Source of the DNA: Streptomyces antnestii
Lineage (GTDB): Bacteria > Actinomycetota > Actinomycetes > Streptomycetales > Streptomycetaceae
DNA: 64,000 bases
Direction: 5' to 3'
Assembly (NCBI RefSeq): GCF_004005495.1
Contig: NZ_RZYA01000003.1
Span: forward strand, 124,001 to 188,000
A program made the position numbers and the translations under genes. Each line of letters begins with the position of its first letter. The first letter of the stretch is position 1. The notes under the pieces were generated by a model. It was given only the letters and a program-made list of their open reading frames with translations. It had not been told where the DNA came from and searched no databases. Positions 56,060 to 64,000 of this stretch are shown here, piece by piece.

Positions 56060-56926
56060 GTGTCGACACCTCCCCTCCCCGACCTGCCCATTCGCCGGCT
56101 CACCCCGCGCGACCTCGCCGCGTGCGCCGACCTCTCCGAGGACCGCGGCTGGCCCCGCGAGGAACACAAGTGGGGTCTGCTGCTCGCGGCCGGCACCGGC
56201 TACGGCATCGACGATCCCGACGGGGGCCTGGTGACCGCCTGCGTGGTGACCGACTACGGCCCGCCGAGGAGGCCTACGCTGAGCGCCATCGGCATGGTGC
56301 TCGTCGCCGAACGCCACGCCCGTCGCGGCATCGGCCGCCGCCTCATGCACCACGTCGTCGAGCAGGCGGGCGCCACACCGCTCACCCTGCACGCGACCCC
56401 GTACGGCCGCCCGCTCTACGAGGAGCTGGGCTTCAAGGTCATCGGGCGCGCGGAAATGGTCTGCGGACACTTCACTCCCGGCGGGCACACGCCGTCGGTG
56501 GCCACACGCGCGGCCACTGCGGAGGACCTCTCGGCCATCCTGCGGCTGGACGGAGAGGTCTTCGGCACCGACCGCACGCACATCCTCACTCGCCTCCCGG
56601 CGTTTGCCGACCAGCTGCGAGTGGCCGAGGACGACGGTGAGCTCATCGGTTACGCGGCCGCGTGGCCCAACATGGACACCCACGTCGTCGGCCCGCTGAT
56701 CGCTCGCGACACCGCGACGGCGAAGGCTCTCGTGACCTCCCTCGCCGCCGGTACGGACCGCCCTCTGCGTACCGACATCGACGTCCGCCACGAGGAACTG
56801 CTGACGTGGATCAAGGAGCGAGGCGTGGAGTCGCTGAGCTTCAACGCCGTCATGACCTTTGGCACCCCGGATCTCCCTGGAGACTGGACCCGCCGTTTCG
56901 CGCCCCTGACGGTCGCCGCGGGCTGA
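56060..56926 (+). CDS. GNAT-family acetyltransferase with two GNAT-like halves
   Basis: 288 residues if the GTG at 56060 (VSTPPLPDLPIRRL) is used, or nine more from the ATG at 56033. The N-terminal half (about 5-135) has the acetyl-CoA loop VLVAERHARRGIGRRLM near residue 85 and LYEELGFKVIGRAEM near 130. The C-terminal half (about 150-285) is a second GNAT-like domain (ATRAATAEDLSAILRL...) with a less clear CoA loop. This double architecture is found in GNAT proteins acting on unknown amines. It is monocistronic and converges with the GlcG/HbpS gene. Confidence 0.85.
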   Translation: MSTPPLPDLPIRRLTPRDLAACADLSEDRGWPREEHKWGLLLAAGTGYGIDDPDGGLVTACVVTDYGPPRRPTLSAIGMVLVAERHARRGIGRRLMHHVVEQAGATPLTLHATPYGRPLYEELGFKVIGRAEMVCGHFTPGGHTPSVATRAATAEDLSAILRLDGEVFGTDRTHILTRLPAFADQLRVAEDDGELIGYAAAWPNMDTHVVGPLIARDTATAKALVTSLAAGTDRPLRTDIDVRHEELLTWIKERGVESLSFNAVMTFGTPDLPGDWTRRFAPLTVAAG

Positions 56927-56951
56927 CCGACGGGTCACGCCTCGTGGAATG

Positions 56952-57377
56952 TCAGACGAGTTCCGACAGGGCCGCGACGGCGAATCCGTGATCCTGCTCC
57001 GGTGCGCCGCCACCGACACCGACGGCGCCGATGAGGCGGCCGTCGCGGTGAAGGGGGACGCCGCCCGCGATGAACAGCAACGGCTTGTCGAGGGCGGTGG
57101 GCAGGCTGTGGAAGGGCCCCTCGGGCTTGACCAGGTCGACGAGGTCCGCAGTCGGTGCGTCGAGCTGGAGCGCGGTGTAGGCCTTACGGGTGCTCGTCTC
57201 GCCGGAGATGAGGACGGCCCGGTCGTCGCGGCGGAAGGCGAGCAGGTGGCCACCGGCGTCGAGGACGGTGACGCTGACGCTCACTCCGGAGGCCTCGGCC
57301 GCACGGCGAGCGGCCGAGACGAGGATCTCGGCGTCCTGAATGGTGAGCGGGGCGACGGCGGTGGCGGTGGTGCTCAT
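56952..57377 (-). CDS. GlcG/HbpS-family (DUF336) protein
   Basis: 141 residues from MSTTATAVAPLTIQD, with AAGGAGAC about 9 nt upstream. The whole length is the GlcG/HbpS fold: AEASGVSVSVTVLDAGGHLLAFRRDD near residue 28, KAYTAL near 65 and the C-terminal IGAVGVGGGAPEQDHGFAVAAL. HbpS of S. reticuli binds haem, is secreted, and works with the SenS-SenR two-component pair. No signal peptide or SenSR genes are present here, so a cytosolic GlcG-like role is more likely. The stop lies 26 bp from the convergent acetyltransferase stop. The MFS gene is upstream on the same strand. Confidence 0.88.
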   Translation of the reverse strand: MSTTATAVAPLTIQDAEILVSAARRAAEASGVSVSVTVLDAGGHLLAFRRDDRAVLISGETSTRKAYTALQLDAPTADLVDLVKPEGPFHSLPTALDKPLLFIAGGVPLHRDGRLIGAVGVGGGAPEQDHGFAVAALSELV

Positions 57378-57486
57378 GGGAGGGGAGTCTCCTTGCGGGG
57401 CGGCCGGGGAAGCCTGAGGTATGGGGAGTGCGGGGACGGCGCTGGCCCTGCGGGGTGGGATTCGGAGCGGACGTGGCGCGGGTCGC

Positions 57487-58701
57487 TCAGCGGTGCGCGG
57501 GCTCCGTCCGGCGGCCCGCTTCCGGCGTCGCGCTCGCGATGACCGGACTCGAGACCCAGGATCCGCGCTCCAGGCCGGCGGACACGACCGCCAGGACCAG
57601 CGCGGCGGCGGCGAGTGCGGCGCCGACCCAGTTGGGGGCGGTGTAGCCGAGGCCCGCGGCGATGACGAGTCCGCCGAGCCAGGCCGAGAGGGCGTTGCCG
57701 AGGTTGAAAGCACCGATGTTGACGGCGGAGGCCAGAGTCGGGGCGCCGTGGGCGTGGTCGAGGACCCGCTTCTGCAGCGGCGGCACCGTCGCGAAGCCGA
57801 GGGCCCCGATCAGTGCGACGGAGATCGCGGCCAGGACCTTGTTGTGGGCGGTCAGCGTGAACAGGGCGAGTACGACGGCCAGCCCGCTCAGGGCGACGAA
57901 CAGCATCGGCATGAGCTTGCGGTCGGCGAACCTGCCGCCGATCAGGTTGCCCGCGACCATGCCCAGGCCGAACAGGACGAGGAGCCAGGTCACCGACGTG
58001 TCGGCGAAGCCGGCGACGTTCGTCATCATCGGTGCGATGTAGGTGATCGCGGCGAAGACTCCGCCGAAGCCGAGCACCGTCATCGCCATGGCCAGCAGGA
58101 CCTGGACGTTCTTGAAGGCCGCGAGCTCGTGCCGCAGGTGGACGCCGTCGGCCTTGGGCAGGTCGGGGACGAGCTTGGCGATGCCGAGCAGTCCGAGGAC
58201 TCCGAGCGCGGCGACGGCCACGAAGGTGACCCGCCAGCCGATGTTCTGGCCGATCAGGGTGCCCAAGGGGACACCGACGACGTTGGCCACGGTCAGACCG
58301 GTGAACATCATGGCGATGGCTCCGGCCTTCTTCTCGGGGGCGACGAGTTCGGCCGCGACGACCGCGCCGATGCCGAAGAAGGCTCCGTGGGCGAGTGAGG
58401 CGACGACCCGGCCGATCAGCATCACGGCGAATACGGGCGCCACCGCGGACAGCAGATTGCCCACGATGAACAGGCCCATCAGGAGCAGCAGCATCCGCTT
58501 GCGCGAGATACGGGTACCCAGAACGGTCATGAGCGGGGCGCCGAACATGACGCCGAGGGCGTAGCCGGTGACCAGAAGCCCGGCCGTGGGGATGGAGACT
58601 CCGAAATCGCCCGCGACCTCGGGGAGCAACCCCATGATCACGAATTCCGTGGTTCCGATCCCGAAGGCCCCGATCGCGAGAGCCAGAAGCGCGAGAGGCA
58701 T
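57487..58701 (-). CDS. MFS transporter (DHA1 drug-efflux type)
   Basis: 404 residues with 12 hydrophobic helices starting directly after MPLALLALAIGAFGIGTTEFV. The A-motif loop between helices 2 and 3 reads GAPLMTVLGTRISRKRMLL, and motif C (GP-rich) follows in helix 5. This is the sugar/arabinose efflux or chloramphenicol-resistance-like DHA1 branch. The substrate is not evident. The divergent marR gene (141 bp away) shares the control region, which contains TTGCA-type repeats. Repression by that MarR protein is the simplest inference. Confidence 0.93.
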   Translation of the reverse strand: MPLALLALAIGAFGIGTTEFVIMGLLPEVAGDFGVSIPTAGLLVTGYALGVMFGAPLMTVLGTRISRKRMLLLLMGLFIVGNLLSAVAPVFAVMLIGRVVASLAHGAFFGIGAVVAAELVAPEKKAGAIAMMFTGLTVANVVGVPLGTLIGQNIGWRVTFVAVAALGVLGLLGIAKLVPDLPKADGVHLRHELAAFKNVQVLLAMAMTVLGFGGVFAAITYIAPMMTNVAGFADTSVTWLLVLFGLGMVAGNLIGGRFADRKLMPMLFVALSGLAVVLALFTLTAHNKVLAAISVALIGALGFATVPPLQKRVLDHAHGAPTLASAVNIGAFNLGNALSAWLGGLVIAAGLGYTAPNWVGAALAAAALVLAVVSAGLERGSWVSSPVIASATPEAGRRTEPAHR

Positions 58702-58721
58702 GGATTCACCTTCCCAGACTG

Positions 58722-58777
58722 TTGCAGGTGCACTTTACGTGCGTTCACAATACTTGCAGACGCGCATCACTTGCAAG
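58722..58777. promoter_or_regulatory. candidate MarR operator region between the divergent MFS and marR genes
   Basis: TTGCA motifs occur at 58722 (TTGCAGGTGCA), 58754 (TTGCAGACGCG) and 58771 (TTGCAAGCGCG). The last lies in the palindrome CTTGCAAG (58770-58777). Spaced sites across a divergent promoter are typical of MarR autoregulation. Confidence 0.5.
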
Positions 58778-58841
58778 CGCGGACACTTTCGCGTGTGGAC
58801 TACCCTGGGTTCAGTCGCATCGGGACGGAGGACCAAAGGCC

Positions 58842-59300
58842 ATGACCGCCACAGACCCCGCACTCACCGCCCTGGCTCAGGGCTGGTGCACTCTCTCCCT
58901 GCTGCACGGGAGGATCGAGACGCACATCGAGCGCGCCCTGCAGACCAAGCACGACCTGAGCGTGCGCGAGTACTCGCTGCTCGACGTGCTGAGCCGCCAG
59001 CACGACGGCGAGGGCGGTCATCTGCAGATGAAGCAGGTCGCGGACGCCGTCGTCCTCAGCCAGAGCGCCACCACCCGCCTGGTGACCCGCCTGGAGGACC
59101 GCGGACTGCTGGCCCGCTATCTCTGCCCGACCGACCGGCGCGGCATCTACACGGACGTAAGCGAGACGGGTCTGGCCCTGCTCGCCGAGGCGCGGCCCAC
59201 CAATGACGGGGCGCTGCGCGAGGCACTCGACGAAGCGGCGAAGAACCCCGAACTCGCCCCACTGGTCCGCGCGGTGGAAGCCGTACGCGTGCCGGCCTGA
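58842..59300 (+). CDS. MarR-family transcriptional regulator
   Basis: 152 residues from MTATDPALTALAQG, with GGACGGAGG upstream. The winged helix-turn-helix (about residues 45-110) has LQMKQVADAVVLSQSATTRLVTRLEDRGLL and the wing SP.DRRG as CPTDRRGIYTDV. Flanking helices form the dimer interface. Members respond to phenolics or drugs and often control a neighbouring exporter, here the divergent MFS gene. The stop codon lies in a 30-bp duplicated unit. Confidence 0.94.
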   Translation: MTATDPALTALAQGWCTLSLLHGRIETHIERALQTKHDLSVREYSLLDVLSRQHDGEGGHLQMKQVADAVVLSQSATTRLVTRLEDRGLLARYLCPTDRRGIYTDVSETGLALLAEARPTNDGALREALDEAAKNPELAPLVRAVEAVRVPA

Positions 59301-59344
59301 CCCGTCGCGTCGATACACCTGCCGGCCTGACCCGTCGCCTCGAT
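59290..59344. repeat. two-copy 30-bp repeat spanning the marR stop codon
   Basis: A 25-bp segment beginning TGCCGGCCTGACCCGTCGC occurs at 59290-59314 and 59320-59344 with one mismatch. The first copy contains the TGA stop. Confidence 0.85.
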
Positions 59345-59412
59345 CGACCAGGCCTCGTGATCGTCGGTGAGACCCCGGCCTGACGACGGGGCGGCCGCTT
59401 AGGCTGGCGGCC

Positions 59413-59865
59413 ATGGGAGATCTTGAGATACGGCCTGCCACGGCCGCCGACGTCCCGGCCATCGTGGCGATGCTGGCGGACGACCCCTTGGGCGCCCGCC
59501 GCGAGTCCCCCGACGACCTCACGCCGTACCTGCGCGCGCACACACGGATCGCCGCCGACCCGCATCAGCACCTGGTCGTCGCCGTGCGCCAGGGGCGCCT
59601 CGTGGGAACCCTGCAGCTCACGGTCATTCCCGGGCTCTCACGGAAGGGCTCCACGCGCTCGATCATCGAAAGCGTCCGGGTCCACGCGGACGAGCGCGGC
59701 AGCGGGCTCGGCACGCAGCTCATCGAGTGGGCCGTGGACGAATCCCGCCGCCTGGACTGCCAGTTGGTGCAGCTCACGTCCGACGCGACCCGGACCGACG
59801 CCCATCGCTTCTACGAACGGCTGGGCTTCGAGGCCTCGCACGTGGGCTTCAAGCTCCAGCTCTGA
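59413..59865 (+). CDS. GNAT-family acetyltransferase
   Basis: 150 residues from MGDLEIRPATAADVPAIV. Acetyl-CoA loop: SVRVHADERGSGLGTQLIEW near residue 82. GNAT C-terminal motif: AHRFYERLGFEASHVGFKL near 131. A single domain of standard length. The substrate is not identifiable, and relatives acetylate small amines or protein N-termini. TAGGCT-type -10 sequence (59400-59405) lies close to the ATG, suggesting a short or absent leader. It converges with the serine hydrolase gene across a parS-bearing terminator. Confidence 0.92.
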   Translation: MGDLEIRPATAADVPAIVAMLADDPLGARRESPDDLTPYLRAHTRIAADPHQHLVVAVRQGRLVGTLQLTVIPGLSRKGSTRSIIESVRVHADERGSGLGTQLIEWAVDESRRLDCQLVQLTSDATRTDAHRFYERLGFEASHVGFKLQL

Positions 59866-59929
59866 ACAGCCGCCCTCGGGCAGTACCCCTCCGACAGCAA
59901 CTCCGGCAGCATCTCTCTGACAGCGGCAA

Positions 59930-59973
59930 GCGGCCGGGGGTGCTGTTTCACGTGAAACAGCACCCCCGGCCGC
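59930..59973. terminator. 44-bp perfect palindrome: bidirectional terminator with parS at its centre
   Basis: The sequence is self-complementary over 22 bp on each side, with no mismatch. The GC-rich outer arms (GCGGCCGGGGGTGC...) would form a strong hairpin for both converging transcripts. The central 14 bp (59945-59958) are the exact parS GTTTCACGTGAAAC. Confidence 0.9.
59945..59958. other. perfect parS site
   Basis: GTTTCACGTGAAAC at the centre of the 44-bp palindrome between convergent genes. Confidence 0.9.
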
Positions 59974-60032
59974 CGCTCCCTGCCGGCCAGAAACGGCTGC
60001 GGCAAGAATGACTGCGGCAGGAACGGAATCAC

Positions 60033-61418
60033 CTAGGCCCGAGGCAGTCCTCGCCAGCCCTCCGGGTCCACTCCACCCGGAACCGGAGCCGCTTCCTCGT
60101 ACGGCTCACGTGTGAAGACGAACGAACCGAGGTCGAGATGGCTCACGGATCCGTCGGGCCGACGCTCGGCTCGCAGGAGCTCCCCGGCGTAGTAGCCGTC
60201 GAGCCCGGTCCAGCTGCCGTCGCCGTTCGGGCGGAACCGTGAGTCCCGCGCTCCGCCCGTCAGAGGCCCAAGGGACACCCCTCCGTCGGCCGTGAGGCAC
60301 AGCACCGTGGTCTGCGTCCCCCAGTACCAGGGTCCCGCGAGCTCCAGCACCGCCGCATCGACCTCCGGCAGCGGCCGCCACGGCTCGGGGATGCGCGGCT
60401 CGGCTTCGGCGACGATCCGGAGAAGGTCCTTGCTGACCGTCGAAGCCGGCACGCCGGAGGTGCAGTTGGCGAGCGTGACCGCGGCCAGACCGTCCTCCTC
60501 GCTCAGCCACAGCCCGGCCACGAACCCGGGCAGCGAACCGCCGTGCCCGGCCAGCACCCGCCCGCCGCTGCGGGCCAACTGCAGACCGAGGCCGTAGGAG
60601 GAATCCCAGTCCCCCGGCAGCGTCGGCGCGGCGGGCGTACGCATCTCCCGTACGGACTGCGCGCTCAGAACCCGGTCGTCCCCCTCCATCAGGAAGACGG
60701 CGAACCGCCCCAAGTCCCCTGCCGTCGACCACAGTTGTCCCGCAGGAGCCATCAGCCCCAGGTCCTCCGCCGGCTCCGGCATCATGACGTCGGCCCAGGG
60801 ATGCACGGCCCAGCCGCCGGCGTGCGGGGCCAGCGGCTGCCCGCTCGTCCGGTGCAGGCCGAGCGGCTCCAGAACCTCGCGGCGCAGGACGTCCTCCCAA
60901 GGAGCCCCGCGCAACTCCTCCACCAGCGAACCGAGCAGCGTGTAGCCGGGGTTGGAGTAGTGGTGCTGCTTGCCGACCGGATGCCTGAAAGGCTGCTCGC
61001 CCAGCACGTCGGTGAGCTGGGGACGCAACGAGGACGGCGAACGCTCCCACCAGGGCCCCGGGGTCTCGGCCGCCAAACCGCCCGTGTGCGCGAGGAGTTC
61101 GGCGATGGTGACCTGACCTGCGCCGGTGCCCGGCAGATGCTTCTCGAGCGGATCCCCGAGGTCGAGCATCCCTTCGTCACGCAGCCGCAGCACCAGCACG
61201 GCGGTGAACGTCTTGGTGATCGAGCCGATCCGGTACTGCACGCTCTCGTCCGGAGCGTGCCCGTCCACGCAGGTACGCCCCCCGCTCCACACCAGCTCAC
61301 CGTCGCGGACGACCGCGGCCACCAATGAAGGGGAACGGCCTTCCGCCTGGGCGGTGGCAATACGGTGCAGCAGCGCTCGGCGCGTCGCGGGCAGCAGTTC
61401 TTCAGGGGGTGTCGTCAT
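60033..61418 (-). CDS. class C beta-lactamase-like serine hydrolase
   Basis: 461 residues from MTTPPEELLPATRR. The frame opens seven codons earlier. SxxK is in SITKTF near residue 65 (nucleophile Ser), YxN is YSNPGY near 155, and a third-motif HxG is GHGGSLPGF near 305. A C-terminal beta-domain (about 350-461) is added, as in EstB/FlpX-like esterases and D-aminopeptidases. No signal peptide is visible, so a cytosolic esterase or peptidase is more likely than an antibiotic-resistance enzyme. The stop lies 60 bp from the parS-terminator palindrome. Confidence 0.9.
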   Translation of the reverse strand: MTTPPEELLPATRRALLHRIATAQAEGRSPSLVAAVVRDGELVWSGGRTCVDGHAPDESVQYRIGSITKTFTAVLVLRLRDEGMLDLGDPLEKHLPGTGAGQVTIAELLAHTGGLAAETPGPWWERSPSSLRPQLTDVLGEQPFRHPVGKQHHYSNPGYTLLGSLVEELRGAPWEDVLRREVLEPLGLHRTSGQPLAPHAGGWAVHPWADVMMPEPAEDLGLMAPAGQLWSTAGDLGRFAVFLMEGDDRVLSAQSVREMRTPAAPTLPGDWDSSYGLGLQLARSGGRVLAGHGGSLPGFVAGLWLSEEDGLAAVTLANCTSGVPASTVSKDLLRIVAEAEPRIPEPWRPLPEVDAAVLELAGPWYWGTQTTVLCLTADGGVSLGPLTGGARDSRFRPNGDGSWTGLDGYYAGELLRAERRPDGSVSHLDLGSFVFTREPYEEAAPVPGGVDPEGWRGLPRA

Positions 61419-61487
61419 GGTGACAGTCCACCCCGGCATCCGACGGGCGTCGACCGCTTTTCGCGTGTCCCGAGGAGGCGGCCGAGA

Positions 61488-62963
61488 TCAGGTCTGCGCC
61501 ATGTCCACGAAGCGTGAGTAGTGGCCCTGGAACGCCACCGTGATCGTCGCCGTCGGACCGTTACGGTGCTTGCCCACGATGATGTCCGCCTCGCCGGCGC
61601 GCGGCGACTCCTTCTCGTAGGCATCCTCGCGATGCAGCAGGATGACCATGTCCGCGTCCTGCTCGATCGAGCCGGACTCACGCAGGTCGGAGACCATCGG
61701 CTTCTTGTCCGTGCGCTGTTCGGGGCCACGGTTCAGCTGCGAGAGCGCGATGACCGGCACTTCGAGCTCCTTGGCCAGCAGCTTCAGGTTTCGCGACATA
61801 TCAGAAACCTCCTGCTGGCGGCTCTCGGAACGCTTCGAACCACCCGCCTGCATCAGCTGCAGGTAGTCGATGATCACGAGCTTGATGTCATTGCGCTGCT
61901 TGAGGCGGCGGCACTTCGCGCGGATCTCCATCATCGACAGGTTCGGGGAGTCGTCGATGTAGAGGGGGGCCGCCGAGACCTCGGGCATCCGGCGGGCGAG
62001 CCGGGTCCAGTCCTCGTCCGTCATGGTGCCCGAGCGCATGTGGTGGAGCGCGACCCGTGCCTCCGCGGACAGCAGACGCATCGCGATCTCGTTCCGGCCC
62101 ATTTCCAGGGAGAAGATCACGCTGGGCAGGTTGTGCTTGATCGAGGCGGCCCGGGCGAAGTCGAGCGCCAGCGTCGACTTACCCATGGCGGGACGGGCGG
62201 CGATGACGATCATCTGGCCGGGGTGCAGACCGTTGGTCAGGGAGTCGAAGTCCGTGAACCCGGTGGGCACGCCGGTCATCTCGCCGCTGCGGGAGCCGAT
62301 CGCCTCGATCTCGTCGAGGGCGCCCTCCATGATGTCGCCGAGCGGGAGGTAGTCCTCGCTGGTGCGCTGCTCGGTGACCGCGTAGATCTCGGCCTGCGCG
62401 CTGTTCACGATCTCGTCGACGTCGCCGTCGGCCGCGTATCCCATCTGCGTGATGCGCGTGCCCGCCTCGACGAGCCGCCGCAGCACCGCACGCTCGTGGA
62501 CGATCTCCGCGTAGTACTCGGCGTTCGCCGCCGTCGGAACCGTCTGGACGAGGGTGTGCAGATACGATGCGCCACCGACCTTGGTGATCTCGCCACGCTT
62601 GGTGAGCTCGGCCGCGACCGTGATCGGGTCGGCCGGCTCGCCCTTCGCGTACAGATCGAGGATCGCGGTGAAGATCGTCTCGTGCGCGGGGCGGTAGAAG
62701 TCGTGCCCCTTGATCACCTCGACGACGTCGGCGATCGCGTCCTTGGACAGGAGCATGCCACCGAGGACGGACTGCTCGGCATCGAGATCCTGGGGCGGAA
62801 CCCGCTCGAAGGACGGGGCTCCGTCGTCCCAGCCGCCGTCACCACCCCGGTCGTGCTGCTCCTCGCGCCCCCGCCCACCGTTGCGGCGCTGGCGGGAGGC
62901 GGGCAGACGGTCGCTGGGACCGCTGTCGGCCCAGGGGTCGTCCAAAGGCTCGGAGATACTCAC
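61488..62963 (-). CDS. dnaB: replicative DNA helicase DnaB
   Basis: 491 residues from GTG at 62963 (MSISEPLDDPWADSG), with GGAGGAGG upstream. The longer frame to 63032 has no such site. A 55-residue disordered N-terminus is followed by the N-terminal DnaG-interaction domain (about residues 55-160), the linker helix and the RecA-like domain. Walker A is ARPAMGKST near 265, Walker B is LVIIDYLQLM near 365, and the SRQQEVSDMSR motif is near 385. It unwinds DNA at the replication fork as a hexamer. There is no intein, unlike some mycobacterial DnaB genes. The upstream gap holds DnaA boxes. Confidence 0.97.
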   Translation of the reverse strand: MSISEPLDDPWADSGPSDRLPASRQRRNGGRGREEQHDRGGDGGWDDGAPSFERVPPQDLDAEQSVLGGMLLSKDAIADVVEVIKGHDFYRPAHETIFTAILDLYAKGEPADPITVAAELTKRGEITKVGGASYLHTLVQTVPTAANAEYYAEIVHERAVLRRLVEAGTRITQMGYAADGDVDEIVNSAQAEIYAVTEQRTSEDYLPLGDIMEGALDEIEAIGSRSGEMTGVPTGFTDFDSLTNGLHPGQMIVIAARPAMGKSTLALDFARAASIKHNLPSVIFSLEMGRNEIAMRLLSAEARVALHHMRSGTMTDEDWTRLARRMPEVSAAPLYIDDSPNLSMMEIRAKCRRLKQRNDIKLVIIDYLQLMQAGGSKRSESRQQEVSDMSRNLKLLAKELEVPVIALSQLNRGPEQRTDKKPMVSDLRESGSIEQDADMVILLHREDAYEKESPRAGEADIIVGKHRNGPTATITVAFQGHYSRFVDMAQT

Positions 62964-63421
62964 CGGGCCACCTCCTCCAGTCCGCCGAGCGGACCTCGCC
63001 GTGCCCTCTTTCTTACGGCACGACACTGACAAATACGGGGCCCGACTCCGGTTCTGACGCGTCGGTTTTGCGAGGTTTCCGAGGCCTGAGGTCGTGGCGG
63101 GCGCCGCACCACGGTAGGCCCCTCGGCACCTTCAGCCAATCTGGTTATCCACAGGCGGTGTGGATGAAGGGCCTCTCGCTGTGGAGAACTCCGCAAAACC
63201 TGTGCACGACTCGGTGGACAGCCCTGTGAACAAGCACTCAAGCGCGCCGAAGAAACGTGCCTGACCTGCAATTTTCCCGTCCACCGGCTGTGCAGGAAAA
63301 ATACTTTCCCGGACAGCCCAAGATCGTCGCGCAGCGTGCTCCGCGCCACGCCGGAGGGACTCAGAAGTAAGGGTCCTAGAGCGGTTGCATCTCTTACCTG
63401 TGGAAGATTACATTGGGGCTC
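62964..63421. other. 458-bp divergent region with a DnaA-box cluster
   Basis: It lies between dnaB (minus) and the MATE gene (plus). TTATCCACA lies at 63145-63153. One-mismatch DnaA boxes lie at 63159-63167 (minus, TCATCCACA), 63180-63188 (minus, TTCTCCACA) and 63225-63233 (minus, TTGTTCACA), with a weaker site near 63201. The cluster spans about 90 bp. The MATE promoter lies at its distal end. Confidence 0.65.
63385..63413 (+). promoter_or_regulatory. promoter of the MATE gene
   Basis: TTGCAT (63385-63390), a 17-nt spacer and TTACAT (63408-63413), about 9 bp before the ATG. With +1 at or next to the ATG the mRNA would be leaderless. Confidence 0.6.
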
Positions 63422-64000
63422 ATGACACAGGCCCCCGCGGCGTCCAAGGCCACCCGGCGTCGGCATGACCGCGAGATCGTCGCGCTGGCCGTCCCCGCCT
63501 TCGGCGCGCTCGTCGCCGAGCCGCTTTTCGTGATGGCCGACAGCGCCATCGTCGGCCATCTGGGCACCTCCCAACTGGCCGGTCTCGCTGTCGCCTCGTC
63601 CCTCCTGATGACCGCGGTCAGTGTCTTCGTCTTCCTGGCCTACGCGACCACCGCCGCCGTGGCCCGCCGCGTCGGAGCCGGCGATCTCCAGTCCGCGATC
63701 CGCCAGGGCATGGACGGAATCTGGCTCGCGCTGCTGCTCGGCGCCGCGGTCATAGCCATGGTCATGCCCACCGCTCCCGCACTCGTCGACCTGTTCGGCG
63801 CCTCGCACACCGCGGCCCCCTACGCGATCACCTATCTGCGGGTCTCGTCGCTCGGCATCCCGGCCATGCTCGTCGTCCTGGCCGCGACCGGTGTCCTGCG
63901 CGGCCTCCAGGACACCAAGACTCCGCTCTATGTCGCGGTCGGCGGCTTCGTCGCCAACGGCGCGCTCAACGCAGGCCTCGTCTACGGCGCCCACCTGGGA
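63422..64000 (+). CDS. MATE-family multidrug/metabolite efflux protein (3' end beyond window)
   Basis: The first 193 codons of a membrane protein (MTQAPAASKATRRRHDREIVAL...). A basic N-terminal tail precedes six hydrophobic helices. LAVPAFGALVAEPLFVMADSAIVGHLGTSQLAGLAVAS near residues 22-58 is the signature first pair of MATE helices (seen here in part as ADSAIVGHLG), followed by GAGD and the LRGLQDTKTP loop near 160. MATE proteins of the DinF type export drugs or metabolites with Na+ or H+. The gene is open at the window edge. It faces dnaB across the DnaA-box region. Confidence 0.92.
   Translation, partial: MTQAPAASKATRRRHDREIVALAVPAFGALVAEPLFVMADSAIVGHLGTSQLAGLAVASSLLMTAVSVFVFLAYATTAAVARRVGAGDLQSAIRQGMDGIWLALLLGAAVIAMVMPTAPALVDLFGASHTAAPYAITYLRVSSLGIPAMLVVLAATGVLRGLQDTKTPLYVAVGGFVANGALNAGLVYGAHLG

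Noticed and set aside
60033..61418. Serine hydrolase as an antibiotic-resistance beta-lactamase
   Set aside because: No signal peptide, and the C-terminal extra domain and YSN context fit EstB/D-aminopeptidase-like enzymes.

Overview
The window is a 64 kb piece of a high-GC actinobacterial chromosome, almost certainly Streptomyces. The grounds are strong G/C in third codon positions, frequent GTG starts, the sporulation pair ssgA-ssgR, a fused cydCD, the copper/DyP-peroxidase cluster next to pheA-serS, and palindromic GTTTCACGTGAAAC (parS) sites. From memory, the gene order follows the core region to one side of oriC in Streptomyces coelicolor. The presence of dnaB, the parS sites and the DnaA-box clusters fits a position within roughly 100 kb of oriC. 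I see no insertion sequence, prophage, CRISPR array, rRNA or tRNA.

Layout. 0-7.5 kb: two anti-sigma-type ATPases, a SEC-C protein, a secreted protein, a Prim-Pol protein, a GAF-PP2C (SpoIIE-like) protein and an Xaa-Pro aminopeptidase. 7.6-14.2 kb: an extracellular copper-handling set (membrane protein, YcnI, Sco, PCuAC, CopCD) ending in a Tat-exported DyP peroxidase. 14.2-17.9 kb: pheA, a 640-bp gap with DnaA boxes, serS and a HAD phosphatase. 18.2-22.0 kb: a four-gene ABC-2 operon on the minus strand. 22.3-28.9 kb: an M24 peptidase, a hydrolase-SDR fusion, a MerR regulator, kptA, an LLM oxidoreductase and a second HAD phosphatase. 29-38.5 kb (minus): M23 peptidase, then, in transcription order, cydA-cydB-cydCD-GAF kinase behind a perfect Rex operator. 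38.8-46 kb: hisC-type aminotransferase, LacI regulator, metallophosphoesterase, a membrane protein, and thiC behind a TPP riboswitch. 46-56 kb: YibE/F, ssgA, ssgR, DUF5326, cupin, holin-like protein, ptpA, a PLP lyase, LysR, Nudix and a flavohaemoglobin-like protein. 56-64 kb: acetyltransferases, a GlcG/HbpS protein, divergent MFS/MarR genes, a serine hydrolase, dnaB and the start of a MATE exporter.

Three non-coding patterns stand out. (1) Six parS or near-parS sites are superimposed on other elements: a coding sequence, a start codon, a TPP riboswitch and a bidirectional terminator. (2) Three intergenic clusters of DnaA boxes. (3) Short tandem repeat arrays recur immediately 3' of coding sequences; five of them include the stop codon in the repeat unit.

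Coordinates of genes are firm to the codon at the 3' end. Starts were chosen from ribosome binding sites, signal peptides and domain starts, and are noted where uncertain.
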